From the NCBI GenBank assembly GCA_002359215.1, contig DEMN01000009.1, forward strand, positions 21,002 through 85,001: a stretch of 64,000 nt of DNA. The letters run 5' to 3'. The notes under the pieces are model-generated. The model was given only the letters and a program-made list of their open reading frames with translations. It searched no databases and was not told the origin of the DNA. This DNA is from Flavobacteriales bacterium UBA2669 (GTDB lineage Bacteria > Bacteroidota > Bacteroidia > Flavobacteriales_E > Vicingaceae). A program made the position numbers and the translations under genes. Shown one piece after another: positions 1-8,288 of this stretch (within the stretch, counting starts at the first letter, position 1; each line of letters opens with the position of its first letter).

Positions 1-73
1 TTGCCGCATAAGTTTTGTTTTCTTCCCAATACTTTTGCCATTTCTTTTCAATCTCGTTAAATTGATATTGCAT
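1..73 (-). CDS. leuS: Leucyl-tRNA synthetase, N-terminal fragment
   Basis: Only the first 24 codons lie in the window; the gene runs off the left edge. The reverse strand reads from an ATG at 73 as MQYQFNEIEKKWQKYW and continues EENKTYAA. This is the characteristic start of bacterial LeuRS (class I synthetase charging tRNA-Leu), where the EIEKKWQKYW helix precedes the catalytic core. In related Flavobacteriia leuS commonly lies beside ftsX, and here ftsX follows after an inserted small gene, which supports the call. The catalytic motifs themselves lie outside the window. Confidence 0.85.
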   Translation of the reverse strand, partial: MQYQFNEIEKKWQKYWEENKTYAA

Positions 74-160
74 CGTTAATAAGTCTTTAAATGAGGTGCG
101 AAATTAACAAATAATAGCTGTATTTTTGTTGGTGAATTTGGAAAAGACGCTATAATAATT

Positions 161-185
161 TCTCGCAAAGACGCTAAGACGCAAT
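161..185 (+). repeat. Left arm of inverted repeat framing GxxExxY gene
   Basis: This 25-bp arm (core TCTCGCAAAGACGCTAAGAC) is an inverted match to 605-629 with 23 of 25 positions identical. The two arms enclose exactly one gene and lie a few bases outside its start and about 40 bases beyond its stop. A further partial copy of the AAGACGCT core lies at about 144-151. It resembles the CGCAAAGACG-type repeats often seen next to GxxExxY genes, which is from memory and not checked. Confidence 0.8.
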
Positions 186-189
186 AGGT

Positions 190-567
190 ATGACAGAAAA
201 TGAATTATCAAAAATAATTGTGAATACTGCTTATCAAATTCATTATGAACTTGGCCCAGGATTGCTTGAATCGGTATATGAGGAAATAATGTCTTATGAA
301 TTATGTGAACAAGGGTTAAAAGTTGAAAGACAAAAAGGAATTCCAGTAATTTGGAACGATTTGAAAATGAATGTTGGTTTTAGGGCAGATTTAATAGTTG
401 AAAACAAAGTAATAATTGAATTAAAATCCGTTGAAGCAATTGCTCCAGTACACCCCAAACAACTACTAACCTATTTAAAACTAACTGATTTAAAATTAGG
501 CTTATTAATTAATTTTAATGAACCATTAATAAAAAAAGGAATAACAAGAATTGTAAATAATTTATAA
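190..567 (+). CDS. GxxExxY protein (PD-(D/E)XK nuclease-like fold)
   Basis: This 125-residue protein belongs to the GxxExxY family, whose name motif is present at residues 24-30 (G-L-L-E-S-V-Y). The nuclease-like core is also visible: Asp67 in RADLIV, Glu77 and Lys79 in IELKS, and Gln91 in the following helix, matching the PD-(D/E)XK arrangement. Biological function is not established; family members are widespread in Bacteroidota and Planctomycetes and are suspected to be selfish or mobile. It stands alone between divergently placed leuS and ftsX and is framed by 25-bp inverted repeats, which suggests insertion as a unit. ATG start about 5 bases after the left repeat leaves almost no leader. 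Length is normal for the family. Confidence 0.88.
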   Translation: MTENELSKIIVNTAYQIHYELGPGLLESVYEEIMSYELCEQGLKVERQKGIPVIWNDLKMNVGFRADLIVENKVIIELKSVEAIAPVHPKQLLTYLKLTDLKLGLLINFNEPLIKKGITRIVNNL

Positions 568-604
568 CCTTTGTACAACATATTTTAAATAACTATTAAA
601 AAAA

Positions 605-629
605 ATTGCGTCCTTGCGTCTTTGCGAGA
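605..629 (-). repeat. Right arm of inverted repeat framing GxxExxY gene
   Basis: Inverse complement of 161-185 with two mismatches. It ends about 33 bases before the ftsX start, so the inserted unit sits inside what would otherwise be the leuS-ftsX promoter region. Confidence 0.8.
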
Positions 630-662
630 GCCGTAATTTGAAATAAAAACTTAAAACTAATT

Positions 663-1538
663 ATGTCGGCTAATCATCAATCTCATACCAAAAGAAGATT
701 AATTTCTTCCTACTTTACCACTATCATCAGTATTTCGTTAGTGCTTTTTATGTTGGGAATATTAGGATTAATCTTATTAAACACACAACAAATTTCTAAT
801 CATGTAAAAGAAAACATTGGTTTTTCTATTATCCTTAAAGGCGAAATTAAAGATGTAGACATTAACCAAATTAAGAAAACCTTAGATGCTGAAACCTATG
901 TAAAAGCAACACACTTTATCCATCCTGATTCTGCTGCTGCTGACCTAAAAAGGGACTTAGGTGAGGATTTTATTAGCTTTTTGGGCTATAATCCACTACT
1001 ACCTTCTATAGATGTAAAACTAAATGCCGATTACGCCAATACCGATAGCTTAAGCATTATTGAAGCCGACTTATTAAACAATCCTAATATTAAAGAAGTA
1101 ATTTATCAAAAAGATTTAGTGAGTTTGGTTAATCAAAATGTAAAGAAAATTAGTTTTTACATGCTAGCTTTTAGTGGCTTACTGCTTTTTATTGCGACAG
1201 CACTTATTAACAACACCATCCGATTATCTATTTACTCTAAACGATTTTTAATAAAAACCATGCAGCTGGTAGGTGCTCGCCATTCTTTTATTAGGCGACC
1301 ATTTGTATTGCAAGGAATTGGCAACGGTATTGTCAGTGCATTTATCGCTATAAGTTTAATTATTGTGGTATTGTATTACTTCCAACAGCAATACCCTGAG
1401 TTAATTGATTTCAGAAATTTTGAGCTTTACGGAGCACTTTTCCTAATTATGATAGTATTGGGAATATTAATTTCGTGGATTTCTACCAACTTAGCAGTAC
1501 GCAAATACCTGAGAATACAAACCGGAGATTTGTATTAA
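663..1538 (+). CDS. ftsX: Cell division protein FtsX
   Basis: FtsX is the permease-like partner of the ATPase FtsE; the complex couples the divisome to peptidoglycan hydrolases at midcell. The 291-residue chain shows the family topology: a short cytoplasmic N-terminus, TM1 at about 18-40, a large extracytoplasmic domain to about 165, then TM2 (167-187), TM3 (215-240) and TM4 (257-279). The stretch around AFSGLLLFIATALINNTIRL and the following helix carrying QLVGARHSFIRRPF are typical of FtsX. ftsE is not adjacent, as is usual in Bacteroidota. The stop overlaps the end of a convergent small gene by 4 bases. Confidence 0.92.
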   Translation: MSANHQSHTKRRLISSYFTTIISISLVLFMLGILGLILLNTQQISNHVKENIGFSIILKGEIKDVDINQIKKTLDAETYVKATHFIHPDSAAADLKRDLGEDFISFLGYNPLLPSIDVKLNADYANTDSLSIIEADLLNNPNIKEVIYQKDLVSLVNQNVKKISFYMLAFSGLLLFIATALINNTIRLSIYSKRFLIKTMQLVGARHSFIRRPFVLQGIGNGIVSAFIAISLIIVVLYYFQQQYPELIDFRNFELYGALFLIMIVLGILISWISTNLAVRKYLRIQTGDLY

Positions 1539-1717
1539 TTCCTTTTATTTTGCTGAGTAAAAAATAAAATTGCTCCAATAATGGGCAACAATATTATTAC
1601 CCACAACCAATTTCGTTTAGCTTTAGGGTTATTAAAATGGGTTCTGTTGACTTCAGAAAAAGCCCATCCTGAAAGAAAGAAGCCTAAAAGCAATAATATT
1701 AATATTAGTCTAGCCAT
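1535..1717 (-). CDS. PLDc_N-like small membrane protein
   Basis: This 60-residue protein has two hydrophobic helices (about 3-19 and 37-54) separated by a polar loop, and the second reads NWLWVIILLPIIGAILFF. This is the form of the PLDc_N (phospholipase D nuclease N-terminal) two-helix membrane module found as a stand-alone small protein in Bacteroidota. No enzymatic residues are present, and its role is unknown. It has an ATG start and runs convergently into ftsX with a 4-base overlap. The hydrophobic pattern and conserved W-x-W make it more than a chance frame. Confidence 0.65.
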   Translation of the reverse strand: MARLILILLLLGFFLSGWAFSEVNRTHFNNPKAKRNWLWVIILLPIIGAILFFTQQNKRN

Positions 1718-1824
1718 GAGTTAACTTAAAATAATAATGCAAAGTTAATTAATAAAATATCTAAAATTCTACTTTTAATTTAGTGTGATATGCTTATTTT
1801 TATGCCCCATAAAAAGATAACCTT

Positions 1825-3303
1825 ATGAACAAGATATTAGTAGCCAATAGAGGAGAAATTGCTTTAAGAATAATGCGTACTTGCAGAGAAATGAACATTA
1901 AAACTGTTGCTATTTTTTCTGAAGCCGACAGAGATGCTCCTTTCGTAAAATATGCCGATGAAGCAGTTTGTGTTGGACCTCCTCCTTCTAATCAATCTTA
2001 TTTAAAAGTAGATAAAATTATTGAAATTTGTAAGGAATTAAATGTTGACGGGCTACACCCGGGCTATGGATTTTTATCTGAAAATGCCGAAGCTACCAGA
2101 AAAATTACTGAAGCAGGTATTACTTTTATAGGACCTTCACCCGAAGCAATGGAATTAATGGGAAGCAAGTTAGCTGCGAAAGCTGCGGTAAAAAAATACA
2201 ACATTCCTATGGTTCCTGGTACAGATGAAGCCATTGACAACATTAGCGAAGCAAAAAAAATAGCATTAGAAATAGGCTTTCCTATCTTAATAAAAGCTTC
2301 TGCCGGTGGTGGTGGTAAAGGAATGCGTGTGGTCGAAAATGCTGAAGAATTTGAAGAACAAATGAATCGTGCAGTTAGTGAAGCGGTTTCTTCTTTTGGT
2401 GATGGAGCTGTTTTTATTGAAAAATATGTAGGTTCTCCTCGTCATATCGAAATACAAGTTATGGCTGATAGTCATGGAAATATTGTTTATTTATTTGAAA
2501 GAGAATGCTCTATACAACGAAGACACCAAAAAGTAATTGAAGAAGCTCCTTCTTCAGTGCTAACACCAGAAATTAGGAAAGCCATGGGAGAAAGTGCGGT
2601 TGATGTGGCAAGAGCTTGTAACTATGTTGGTGCCGGTACAGTAGAGTTTCTATTGGAAAACAACAAAGATTTTTACTTTTTGGAAATGAATACCCGTTTA
2701 CAAGTAGAACATCCTGTAACGGAAATGATTACCGGAAAAGACTTGGTAAAAGAACAAATAAATGTAGCAAGAGGCGAAAAATTAAGCTTTACGCAAGATG
2801 AACTAACCATTAATGGGCATTCTATTGAAGTTAGGGTTTATGCCGAAGATCCTATGAACAACTTTTTGCCTGATATAGGAAGATTAAACACTTACCAACG
2901 TCCGGAAGGAATGGGCGTTAGAGTAGATGATGGTTTTGAAGAAGGCATGCAAATTCCAATTTATTACGACCCAATGATTTCTAAATTAATTACTCATGGT
3001 AAAGATCGTGAAGAAGCCATCAACAGAATGATAAGAGCCATAGACGACTACATTATCAGTGGAGTAGAAACGACTTTGCCTTTTTGCAAGTTTGCCTTGC
3101 AACATGATGCTTTTAAAAGTGGAAACTTTGATACGCACTTTGTAGGCACATATTTTACCCCAGAAAAGCTATTAAATTCTTTTCCGGAGTTAGAAGAAGT
3201 TGCTGCTTTGTTTGCTGTAAAAGTATATGAAGAAAACGAACAAAAACTCAGTGTTAGTGCTAATAAAAATGTTGTTTCTAAATGGAAGTTGAGAAGGAAT
3301 TAA
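1825..3303 (+). CDS. accC: Biotin carboxylase (acetyl/acyl-CoA carboxylase)
   Basis: The enzyme carboxylates biotin on its carrier protein using ATP and bicarbonate, the first half-reaction of acetyl- or acyl-CoA carboxylase. The 492-residue chain has an N-terminal Rossmann-like domain (1-113), an ATP-grasp domain with the glycine-rich loop GGGGKGMR at 161-168, and the catalytic block EMNTRLQVEHPVTE at 287-300, holding the Glu, Asn and Arg needed for metal binding and catalysis. It is about 40 residues longer than E. coli AccC at the C-terminus, a form common among biotin carboxylases of acyl-CoA carboxylases in this phylum. No carrier (accB) or carboxyltransferase gene is adjacent, so the true acyl substrate is open. 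Its stop overlaps the next, convergent gene by 4 bases. Confidence 0.9.
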   Translation: MNKILVANRGEIALRIMRTCREMNIKTVAIFSEADRDAPFVKYADEAVCVGPPPSNQSYLKVDKIIEICKELNVDGLHPGYGFLSENAEATRKITEAGITFIGPSPEAMELMGSKLAAKAAVKKYNIPMVPGTDEAIDNISEAKKIALEIGFPILIKASAGGGGKGMRVVENAEEFEEQMNRAVSEAVSSFGDGAVFIEKYVGSPRHIEIQVMADSHGNIVYLFERECSIQRRHQKVIEEAPSSVLTPEIRKAMGESAVDVARACNYVGAGTVEFLLENNKDFYFLEMNTRLQVEHPVTEMITGKDLVKEQINVARGEKLSFTQDELTINGHSIEVRVYAEDPMNNFLPDIGRLNTYQRPEGMGVRVDDGFEEGMQIPIYYDPMISKLITHGKDREEAINRMIRAIDDYIISGVETTLPFCKFALQHDAFKSGNFDTHFVGTYFTPEKLLNSFPELEEVAALFAVKVYEENEQKLSVSANKNVVSKWKLRRN

Positions 3304-4151
3304 CCGAACAAAACGGTAATTGCTAACAACAATGAAGTTCCCTCAACAATAAAGGAATAAAAAAGTTCGGGTTGTTGTTTCTTAGAAAGAAGCAGTAATA
3401 CCGCTACTAACAAAATGGTAATAATTTCGGCCATCCATAAACTCATCGTTATGTTTTGAAACACCAAAAACTCATAACTTGCAATAGCAATAAAACCTAA
3501 CAACAGCAGTACTCCTAATATAATTACTTTCTTTACGCCAACAACTAAAGGAAATGTTTTTATGCCTTTCTCTATATCATATTTCATATCTCTTATATCA
3601 AAAGGAATAGTAATAGCAACTACAAATAAAAATTGCTTAACAAGAAACAATATATAATGTAAATTTATTTGTTCTATATTATTTACTAATGGCAACAATC
3701 CTGTAACTAAAGTCCAAACAAATGCTATTACAAAAATTTTCAGGTAAGGGATATCTCTAAGTGCCAACCATTTTTTGTTGTAAGGAATAAATCTTACTAC
3801 ATAAACAACAGAGAATAACCCCATAATTGCCAACACAATTATGGTTTTTATATCTATATAAAATAATGAAACAATAATGATTATAGCTGTAATAACAATA
3901 GTAAATATAATAGGTTGCTTATTTTTATAAACCCACCTCATTCTAAAGCCAATATTAGCTTCATCAATTTCTTTTTGGTTCATTCTTACCAATCGCTGAA
4001 AATTATAAATGAAATAAGTAGCAGAAAAAACTAATACTAATAACGCATTGGATGGTGGGAAATTAAAATATAAAAATGTTCTGTAAGTAAGTGCCACAAC
4101 ACATAGTGAAACAAAAAAATTACTGAATACTATTAAATGTATAAATGGCAT
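3300..4151 (-). CDS. UbiA-family-like integral membrane protein
   Basis: This 283-residue protein has about eight or nine hydrophobic helices and a polar loop at 185-192 (DIRDMKYD) resembling the second Asp-rich, Mg-diphosphate-binding motif of UbiA prenyltransferases. The first motif, normally NDxxD, is replaced at about 48-53 by IYNFQR and lacks the aspartates. The fold is therefore probably UbiA-like, but prenyl transfer is uncertain. Bacteroidota encode many such divergent relatives without known substrate. It has an ATG start. It is convergent with accC and downstream of a structured repeat region. Confidence 0.65.
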   Translation of the reverse strand: MPFIHLIVFSNFFVSLCVVALTYRTFLYFNFPPSNALLVLVFSATYFIYNFQRLVRMNQKEIDEANIGFRMRWVYKNKQPIIFTIVITAIIIIVSLFYIDIKTIIVLAIMGLFSVVYVVRFIPYNKKWLALRDIPYLKIFVIAFVWTLVTGLLPLVNNIEQINLHYILFLVKQFLFVVAITIPFDIRDMKYDIEKGIKTFPLVVGVKKVIILGVLLLLGFIAIASYEFLVFQNITMSLWMAEIITILLVAVLLLLSKKQQPELFYSFIVEGTSLLLAITVLFG

Positions 4152-4158
4152 TTTTTAT

Positions 4159-4203
4159 CAGTCGTCAGTTATCAATCTACAGTTGTCAGTTGGCAATTGC
4201 CAG
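4159..4203. repeat. Degenerate heptamer tandem repeat
   Basis: Six and a half units of 7 bases can be laid end to end: CAGTCGT, CAGTTAT, CAATCTA, CAGTTGT, CAGTTGG, CAATTGC, CAG. All begin CA and most fit the consensus CAGTTGT. It lies just upstream of the UbiA-like gene start, in its untranslated leader. Confidence 0.75.
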
Positions 4204-4253
4204 CTATTTTATATTTACTCGACCTACTCTAAATTAGTTTACCCATAGAGTAA

Positions 4254-4379
4254 AGAGACTGAACTATAAAGTTCGAATTCGAGGCTTTCGAAGTTTTGAA
4301 AATGTAGGAGTTTACTGTAGTAAATGACTAATTTTTAAAACGAGAGTAACGAAAAAATCGGACTTTATAAACAGACTCT
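4254..4379. repeat. Structured intergenic element with inverted ends
   Basis: The ends form an imperfect inverted repeat: AGAGACTGAACTATAAAGT at 4254-4272 against the inverse of 4362-4379 (AGAGTCTGTTTATAAAGT on the other strand). Near the middle is a near-palindrome TTTACTGTAGTAAA at 4311-4324. The right end overlaps the stop codon of the next minus-strand gene. It could act as a terminator or mRNA-stabilising structure between that gene and the UbiA-like gene, or be an interspersed repeat; copies elsewhere cannot be seen from here. Confidence 0.55.
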
Positions 4380-4986
4380 AATTGGCTATTAGGCTAGCAG
4401 TAAAGCCAACTCCCAATCCTATTAATGTAGAAACAAGTGCGTTTTGCGTTCTTTTTGCTCGAGCAACACGTTCATGCCCCCTCAGGTATTCATCTTCTTT
4501 AATGTACTGCAAATCTTTTATTTTTCTCTGCTTTACCCGTGTTGGAAAAACTAATGTCCCTAATGCATATACCAAAGGAGTAGCTACAAAAATAAAACTT
4601 TGGTCGTAATGCATAAAATATCCTGCGCCAGCACCAACAACAAAACCTAATTTATTAGAAAATTTAGACGAATAGGTCAAGTGTGCATCTCGTCCTCCAT
4701 AAACAAAGAGCTGCATATCTTTTTCACTTAAAAAATTTCCTTCTAGGGTATCATACTTATATAATATAGTATCCTTACTATCTTTAGAAAAAGAAAATAA
4801 CCTATAATTTTCTATAGTCAATTCTTTATCTTTTTTAGTCTGAAAAGTAAGTTGATACTTATTGTATTCTAAAATTTTGCCTTCTAATTGCTTGCCATTT
4901 AAAAACAACAACTCATCTTGAGCAGATACTGAACCCGCTATAAATAATAGCAAAAAACAAACTGTTATACTCTTTAAATTGTTCAA
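4378..4986 (-). CDS. Secreted or membrane protein of unknown function
   Basis: I do not recognise this 202-residue protein. It starts with a clear signal peptide (about 1-22, ending SVSAQ). A small beta-rich segment follows (24-65, FLNGKQLEGKILEYNKYQL, the kind of edge seen in envelope proteins that sense or report on a key named in the text of the chain). Two glycine-rich hydrophobic stretches come next at about 112-150 and 182-201 that could insert in a membrane. A TTG codon is the only start giving a full signal peptide. A TAnnTTTG promoter box lies 33-40 bases upstream. The stop falls inside the structured repeat. Confidence 0.65.
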   Translation of the reverse strand: MNNLKSITVCFLLLFIAGSVSAQDELLFLNGKQLEGKILEYNKYQLTFQTKKDKELTIENYRLFSFSKDSKDTILYKYDTLEGNFLSEKDMQLFVYGGRDAHLTYSSKFSNKLGFVVGAGAGYFMHYDQSFIFVATPLVYALGTLVFPTRVKQRKIKDLQYIKEDEYLRGHERVARAKRTQNALVSTLIGLGVGFTASLIAN

Positions 4987-5018
4987 ACCTAATTCTAAAA
5001 TATTTTTTACATAAAAAG

Positions 5019-5026
5019 CAAAGGTA
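5019..5026 (-). promoter_or_regulatory. Bacteroidota -7 box (TACCTTTG)
   Basis: The reverse strand reads TACCTTTG, an exact TAnnTTTG box, 33 bases upstream of the secreted 202-residue protein. A GTAAC/GTTAC dyad just upstream could be a regulator site. No clear -33 TTTG is seen. Confidence 0.6.
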
Positions 5027-5074
5027 ACTATAATTGGTTACTTCACTTCTATTTTTATTATTTTTATAAATTGT

Positions 5075-5701
5075 TTAAAAACTGCAATCACACCTATAAG
5101 AGTAACGAACTCGTGTCTCTGATAGTTGTTTTTTTAATTCCTTTGCTGCTTTTTTACTCATTTTTATCGAACGAATATTTAACACCTTTAAAGTTGCTTT
5201 TAACTCTAAAAACTCAACAGGAAAATAAGTAATCTCGCTACCCCACAAAAAAAGCGTATGTAATTTTCTTAATTCTTTGATGCTCGATGGAAGTGTAGTT
5301 GCTTTTATAAAAGTAGCATATAACCATTTCAAATTTTTCAATTCTCCTATTTCTGATGGAATAACTGTTATTGGGTTATTAGAAATAATTAATTCCTGCA
5401 AATTAGTCAATTTAAAAATTGCTTTTGGCAACTCGCTCAAATTACAATTATTTAAATCTAACGATTGCAAATAAATATAAGTCTCTATTTTTTCTAAAAA
5501 AAGTGCTACTTCTTCTTTTTTTAATTTTAGTTTTAGCACCTTTTCTGGAGTTGTTCCCTGTGCTTTTTCCCAAGAAAATTTAGTTGCTTTTTTTAATTCT
5601 TTTTCAGTTAATAATTGAGCATAAGCAGTTTGCAAACACACTAAAAAACAACCTAAAACAAGTAGTTTAACTAAAGATTTGTATCGTTTTGGTTTTATCA
5701 A
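5075..5701 (-). CDS. Secreted leucine-rich repeat protein
   Basis: This 208-residue protein has a signal peptide (about 1-28, ending AYAQ) and four to five leucine-rich repeats between about 75 and 170, for example LQSLDLNNCNLSELPKAIF, LQELIISNNPITVIPSEIG and LKWLYATFIKATTLPSSIK. LRR units of about 23 residues form a solenoid for protein binding; the partner is unknown. The only start that yields a signal peptide is a TTG at 5701, which places its first 35 bases inside the end of ribF, so translation is probably coupled to ribF. The C-terminus carries two cysteines (RCDC). Confidence 0.78.
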   Translation of the reverse strand: MIKPKRYKSLVKLLVLGCFLVCLQTAYAQLLTEKELKKATKFSWEKAQGTTPEKVLKLKLKKEEVALFLEKIETYIYLQSLDLNNCNLSELPKAIFKLTNLQELIISNNPITVIPSEIGELKNLKWLYATFIKATTLPSSIKELRKLHTLFLWGSEITYFPVEFLELKATLKVLNIRSIKMSKKAAKELKKQLSETRVRYSYRCDCSF

Positions 5702-6593
5702 TATTCAGTTGGTTTTTAAGTTCGTTAAGATCTTCAAAAGGTTGTTCATCACGAATTCTTTCGTAAAATTTTACCCGAATTTTTTGTCCGTAAATTTCTT
5801 TATCAAAATCAAAAATATTTACCTCTATGGTTTGATTTATTCCTTTAAAAGTCGGTCTAATGCCAATATTAAGCATTCCTTCATATTCTTTTTCATTTAC
5901 AATTACCTTTACCGCATACACACCATTTTTCGGAATAAGTTTATATGTTTCATCAGGTTTTATATTAGCGGTAGGAAACCCTATTTCTCTACCAATTTTA
6001 TCACCTTTTACTACAGTGCCACTAATAAAATAAGGGTATCCTAAAAATTGAGTTGCAGCATGAATCTCTCCGGCAAGTAAAGAAGTTCTAATTTTTGTAG
6101 AACTCACATTTATTTGTTGAATATCTTTTGCAGGGATTTCTTCAACAGAAAAACCATATACCTCTCCAAATTCGACTAAATCCTCAAATGAACCTTCTCG
6201 GTTTCTACCAAAATGGTGATCGTAACCAATTACCAATTTTTTTACATTTAAACGATTTACTAAAATATCTCTAACAAATTCTAAAGCTGTTAATCTAGAA
6301 AATGCTTTAGAAAAAGGGTGAATAATTAAATGGTCAATACCTGCTTTTTCAAGTAACTCTTTACGTTCTTCAATAGTATTTAACAATTTCAATTCATTAT
6401 CATCAGGAAAAACAACCATTCTTGGATGAGGAAAAAAAGTAAGTAACACACTTTCTCCGCTTAATTCTTGAGCAGCTTTTTTTAATTGATTGATAATTAC
6501 TTTGTGCCCCAGATGAACTCCATCAAAAGTACCAATGGTAACTACAACGTTTTTAATTGGCTTAAATTCCTGAATATTAGAGTAAACTTTCAC
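5667..6593 (-). CDS. ribF: Bifunctional riboflavin kinase / FAD synthetase
   Basis: RibF phosphorylates riboflavin to FMN and adenylates FMN to FAD. The N-terminal nucleotidyltransferase domain shows GTFDGVHLGH at 21-30, with the HxGH signature. The C-terminal kinase domain begins near 187 and carries GREIGFPTAN at 201-210, where the PTAN residues bind Mg-ATP and riboflavin. The 308-residue length is normal. A GTG codon is the start. No FMN riboswitch is visible in the 171-base gap to atpD. The gene's end overlaps the LRR gene. Confidence 0.95.
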   Translation of the reverse strand: MKVYSNIQEFKPIKNVVVTIGTFDGVHLGHKVIINQLKKAAQELSGESVLLTFFPHPRMVVFPDDNELKLLNTIEERKELLEKAGIDHLIIHPFSKAFSRLTALEFVRDILVNRLNVKKLVIGYDHHFGRNREGSFEDLVEFGEVYGFSVEEIPAKDIQQINVSSTKIRTSLLAGEIHAATQFLGYPYFISGTVVKGDKIGREIGFPTANIKPDETYKLIPKNGVYAVKVIVNEKEYEGMLNIGIRPTFKGINQTIEVNIFDFDKEIYGQKIRVKFYERIRDEQPFEDLNELKNQLNIDKTKTIQIFS

Positions 6594-6709
6594 TTATAAA
6601 AATCTTCCTATAATGGTGAATATAATTAGGTTGGCAAATATCACTAAAAATCACAATCTTTTCGACAAAAAAAGGAGAATAATTATTGCCATTATCAATT
6701 ATTTATAAT

Positions 6710-6717
6710 TAGTTTTG
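6710..6717 (+). promoter_or_regulatory. Promoter of atpDC (TAGTTTTG)
   Basis: An exact TAnnTTTG box lies 47 bases upstream of the atpD start, with a TTG at 6686-6688 about 21 bases before it that fits the -33 element of the Bacteroidota housekeeping sigma factor. Confidence 0.65.
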
Positions 6718-6764
6718 CACCCACAAATTTTAAGACTAATTTTTTCATAAATAAAACATAAAAC

Positions 6765-8267
6765 ATGTCAACAATCGTAGGTAAAATTTCACAAATTGTG
6801 GGTCCGGTAATTGATGTTAGTTTTGCTGATGCAGAAAAGCTTCCTAACATTATGGATGCCTTAGTAATCACAAAAAGTAACGGACAAAAAGTAATCTTAG
6901 AATGTCAACAACATATCGGAGAAGATGCTGTAAGAGCAATCTCTATGGATGCTACTGACGGACTAAGTAGAGGGATGGAAGTAACTTCATTAAATTCTCC
7001 TATTTTAATGCCTAAAGGCGATCAAATTAGAGGAAGGTTATTTAATGTAGTTGGTGATGCTATTGATGGTATCGGTGATGTTCCTAAAGCAGATGGAAAC
7101 CCAATTCACAGAAAACCACCTAAATTTGAAGAATTATCTACATCAACCGAAGTATTGTTGACAGGTATTAAAGTAATTGACTTAATTGAGCCTTACTCTA
7201 AAGGTGGTAAAATTGGTTTATTCGGTGGTGCCGGTGTTGGTAAAACAGTTCTTATTATGGAATTGATTAACAACATTGCTAAAGGTCACTCAGGTCTTTC
7301 TGTATTTGCCGGTGTTGGTGAAAGAACAAGAGAAGGGAATGACCTTTTAAGAGAGATGATTGAATCTGGCGTTATCAAATATGGTGACGAATTTAAACAC
7401 TCTATGGAAGAAGGCGGATGGGATTTATCAAAAGTAAATAAAGAAGGTTTAGCTGAATCTATGGCAACATTGGTTTTCGGACAAATGAACGAGCCACCAG
7501 GAGCGAGAGCAAGAGTTGCCCTTTCTGGATTAACATTAGCTGAATATTTTAGAGATGGTGAAGGCGATGGAAAAGGAAAAGATATCTTATTCTTTATCGA
7601 TAACATCTTTAGATTTACACAAGCTGGTTCTGAAGTATCCGCCCTTTTAGGTCGTATGCCTTCTGCTGTAGGTTACCAACCAACATTAGCTTCTGAAATG
7701 GGTGCAATGCAAGAACGTATTACTTCTACAAAATCAGGTTCTATTACTTCTGTACAAGCGGTTTATGTGCCTGCGGATGATTTAACTGACCCTGCTCCTG
7801 CAACTACTTTCTCTCACTTAGATGCTACAACAGTACTTTCAAGAAAAATTGCTGAGTTAGGAATTTATCCTGCGGTAGATCCATTGGATTCTACTTCTAG
7901 AATTTTAACTCCGGATATCGTTGGAAAAGCTCATTATGATTGTGCTCAAAGAGTAAAAGAAACATTACAAAGATATAAAGAACTTCAAGATATTATCGCC
8001 ATCCTTGGTATGGACGAGCTTTCTGAAGAAGACAAACTAATTGTACACAGAGCAAGAAGAGTTCAACGTTTCTTATCTCAACCTTTCCATGTTGCTGAAC
8101 AATTTACTGGATTAAAAGGAGTATTAGTTTCTTTAGAAGATACCATTAAAGGATTTAACATGATTATGGATGGAGAAGTAGATGAATATCCTGAAGCAGC
8201 TTTTAACCTTGTTGGCTCTATTGAAGAAGCCATTGAAAAAGGGAAGAAAATGTTAGCTGAAGTATAA
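6765..8267 (+). CDS. atpD: F0F1 ATP synthase subunit beta
   Basis: This is the catalytic subunit of the F1 head, where ATP is made from ADP and phosphate. The 500-residue chain has the beta-barrel N-terminal domain, the P-loop GGAGVGKT at 154-161, the GERTREGNDL segment containing the catalytic Glu shortly after, and the DELSEED segment in the C-terminal helical domain. Only atpC follows it, 21 bases downstream. The genes for alpha, gamma, delta and the membrane subunits must lie elsewhere, the usual arrangement in Flavobacteriia. Confidence 0.97.
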   Translation: MSTIVGKISQIVGPVIDVSFADAEKLPNIMDALVITKSNGQKVILECQQHIGEDAVRAISMDATDGLSRGMEVTSLNSPILMPKGDQIRGRLFNVVGDAIDGIGDVPKADGNPIHRKPPKFEELSTSTEVLLTGIKVIDLIEPYSKGGKIGLFGGAGVGKTVLIMELINNIAKGHSGLSVFAGVGERTREGNDLLREMIESGVIKYGDEFKHSMEEGGWDLSKVNKEGLAESMATLVFGQMNEPPGARARVALSGLTLAEYFRDGEGDGKGKDILFFIDNIFRFTQAGSEVSALLGRMPSAVGYQPTLASEMGAMQERITSTKSGSITSVQAVYVPADDLTDPAPATTFSHLDATTVLSRKIAELGIYPAVDPLDSTSRILTPDIVGKAHYDCAQRVKETLQRYKELQDIIAILGMDELSEEDKLIVHRARRVQRFLSQPFHVAEQFTGLKGVLVSLEDTIKGFNMIMDGEVDEYPEAAFNLVGSIEEAIEKGKKMLAEV

Positions 8268-8288
8268 TTAACTTTAAACTTATAAATT

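Noticed and set aside
2287..2475. Minus-strand frame inside accC
   Set aside because: Shadow of the biotin carboxylase; composition and lack of start signals do not support a gene.
6594..6764. FMN riboswitch before ribF
   Set aside because: No RFN-element-like conserved segments were seen in the gap.
7286..7606. Minus-strand frame of 106 codons inside atpD
   Set aside because: Antisense shadow of the highly conserved beta subunit.
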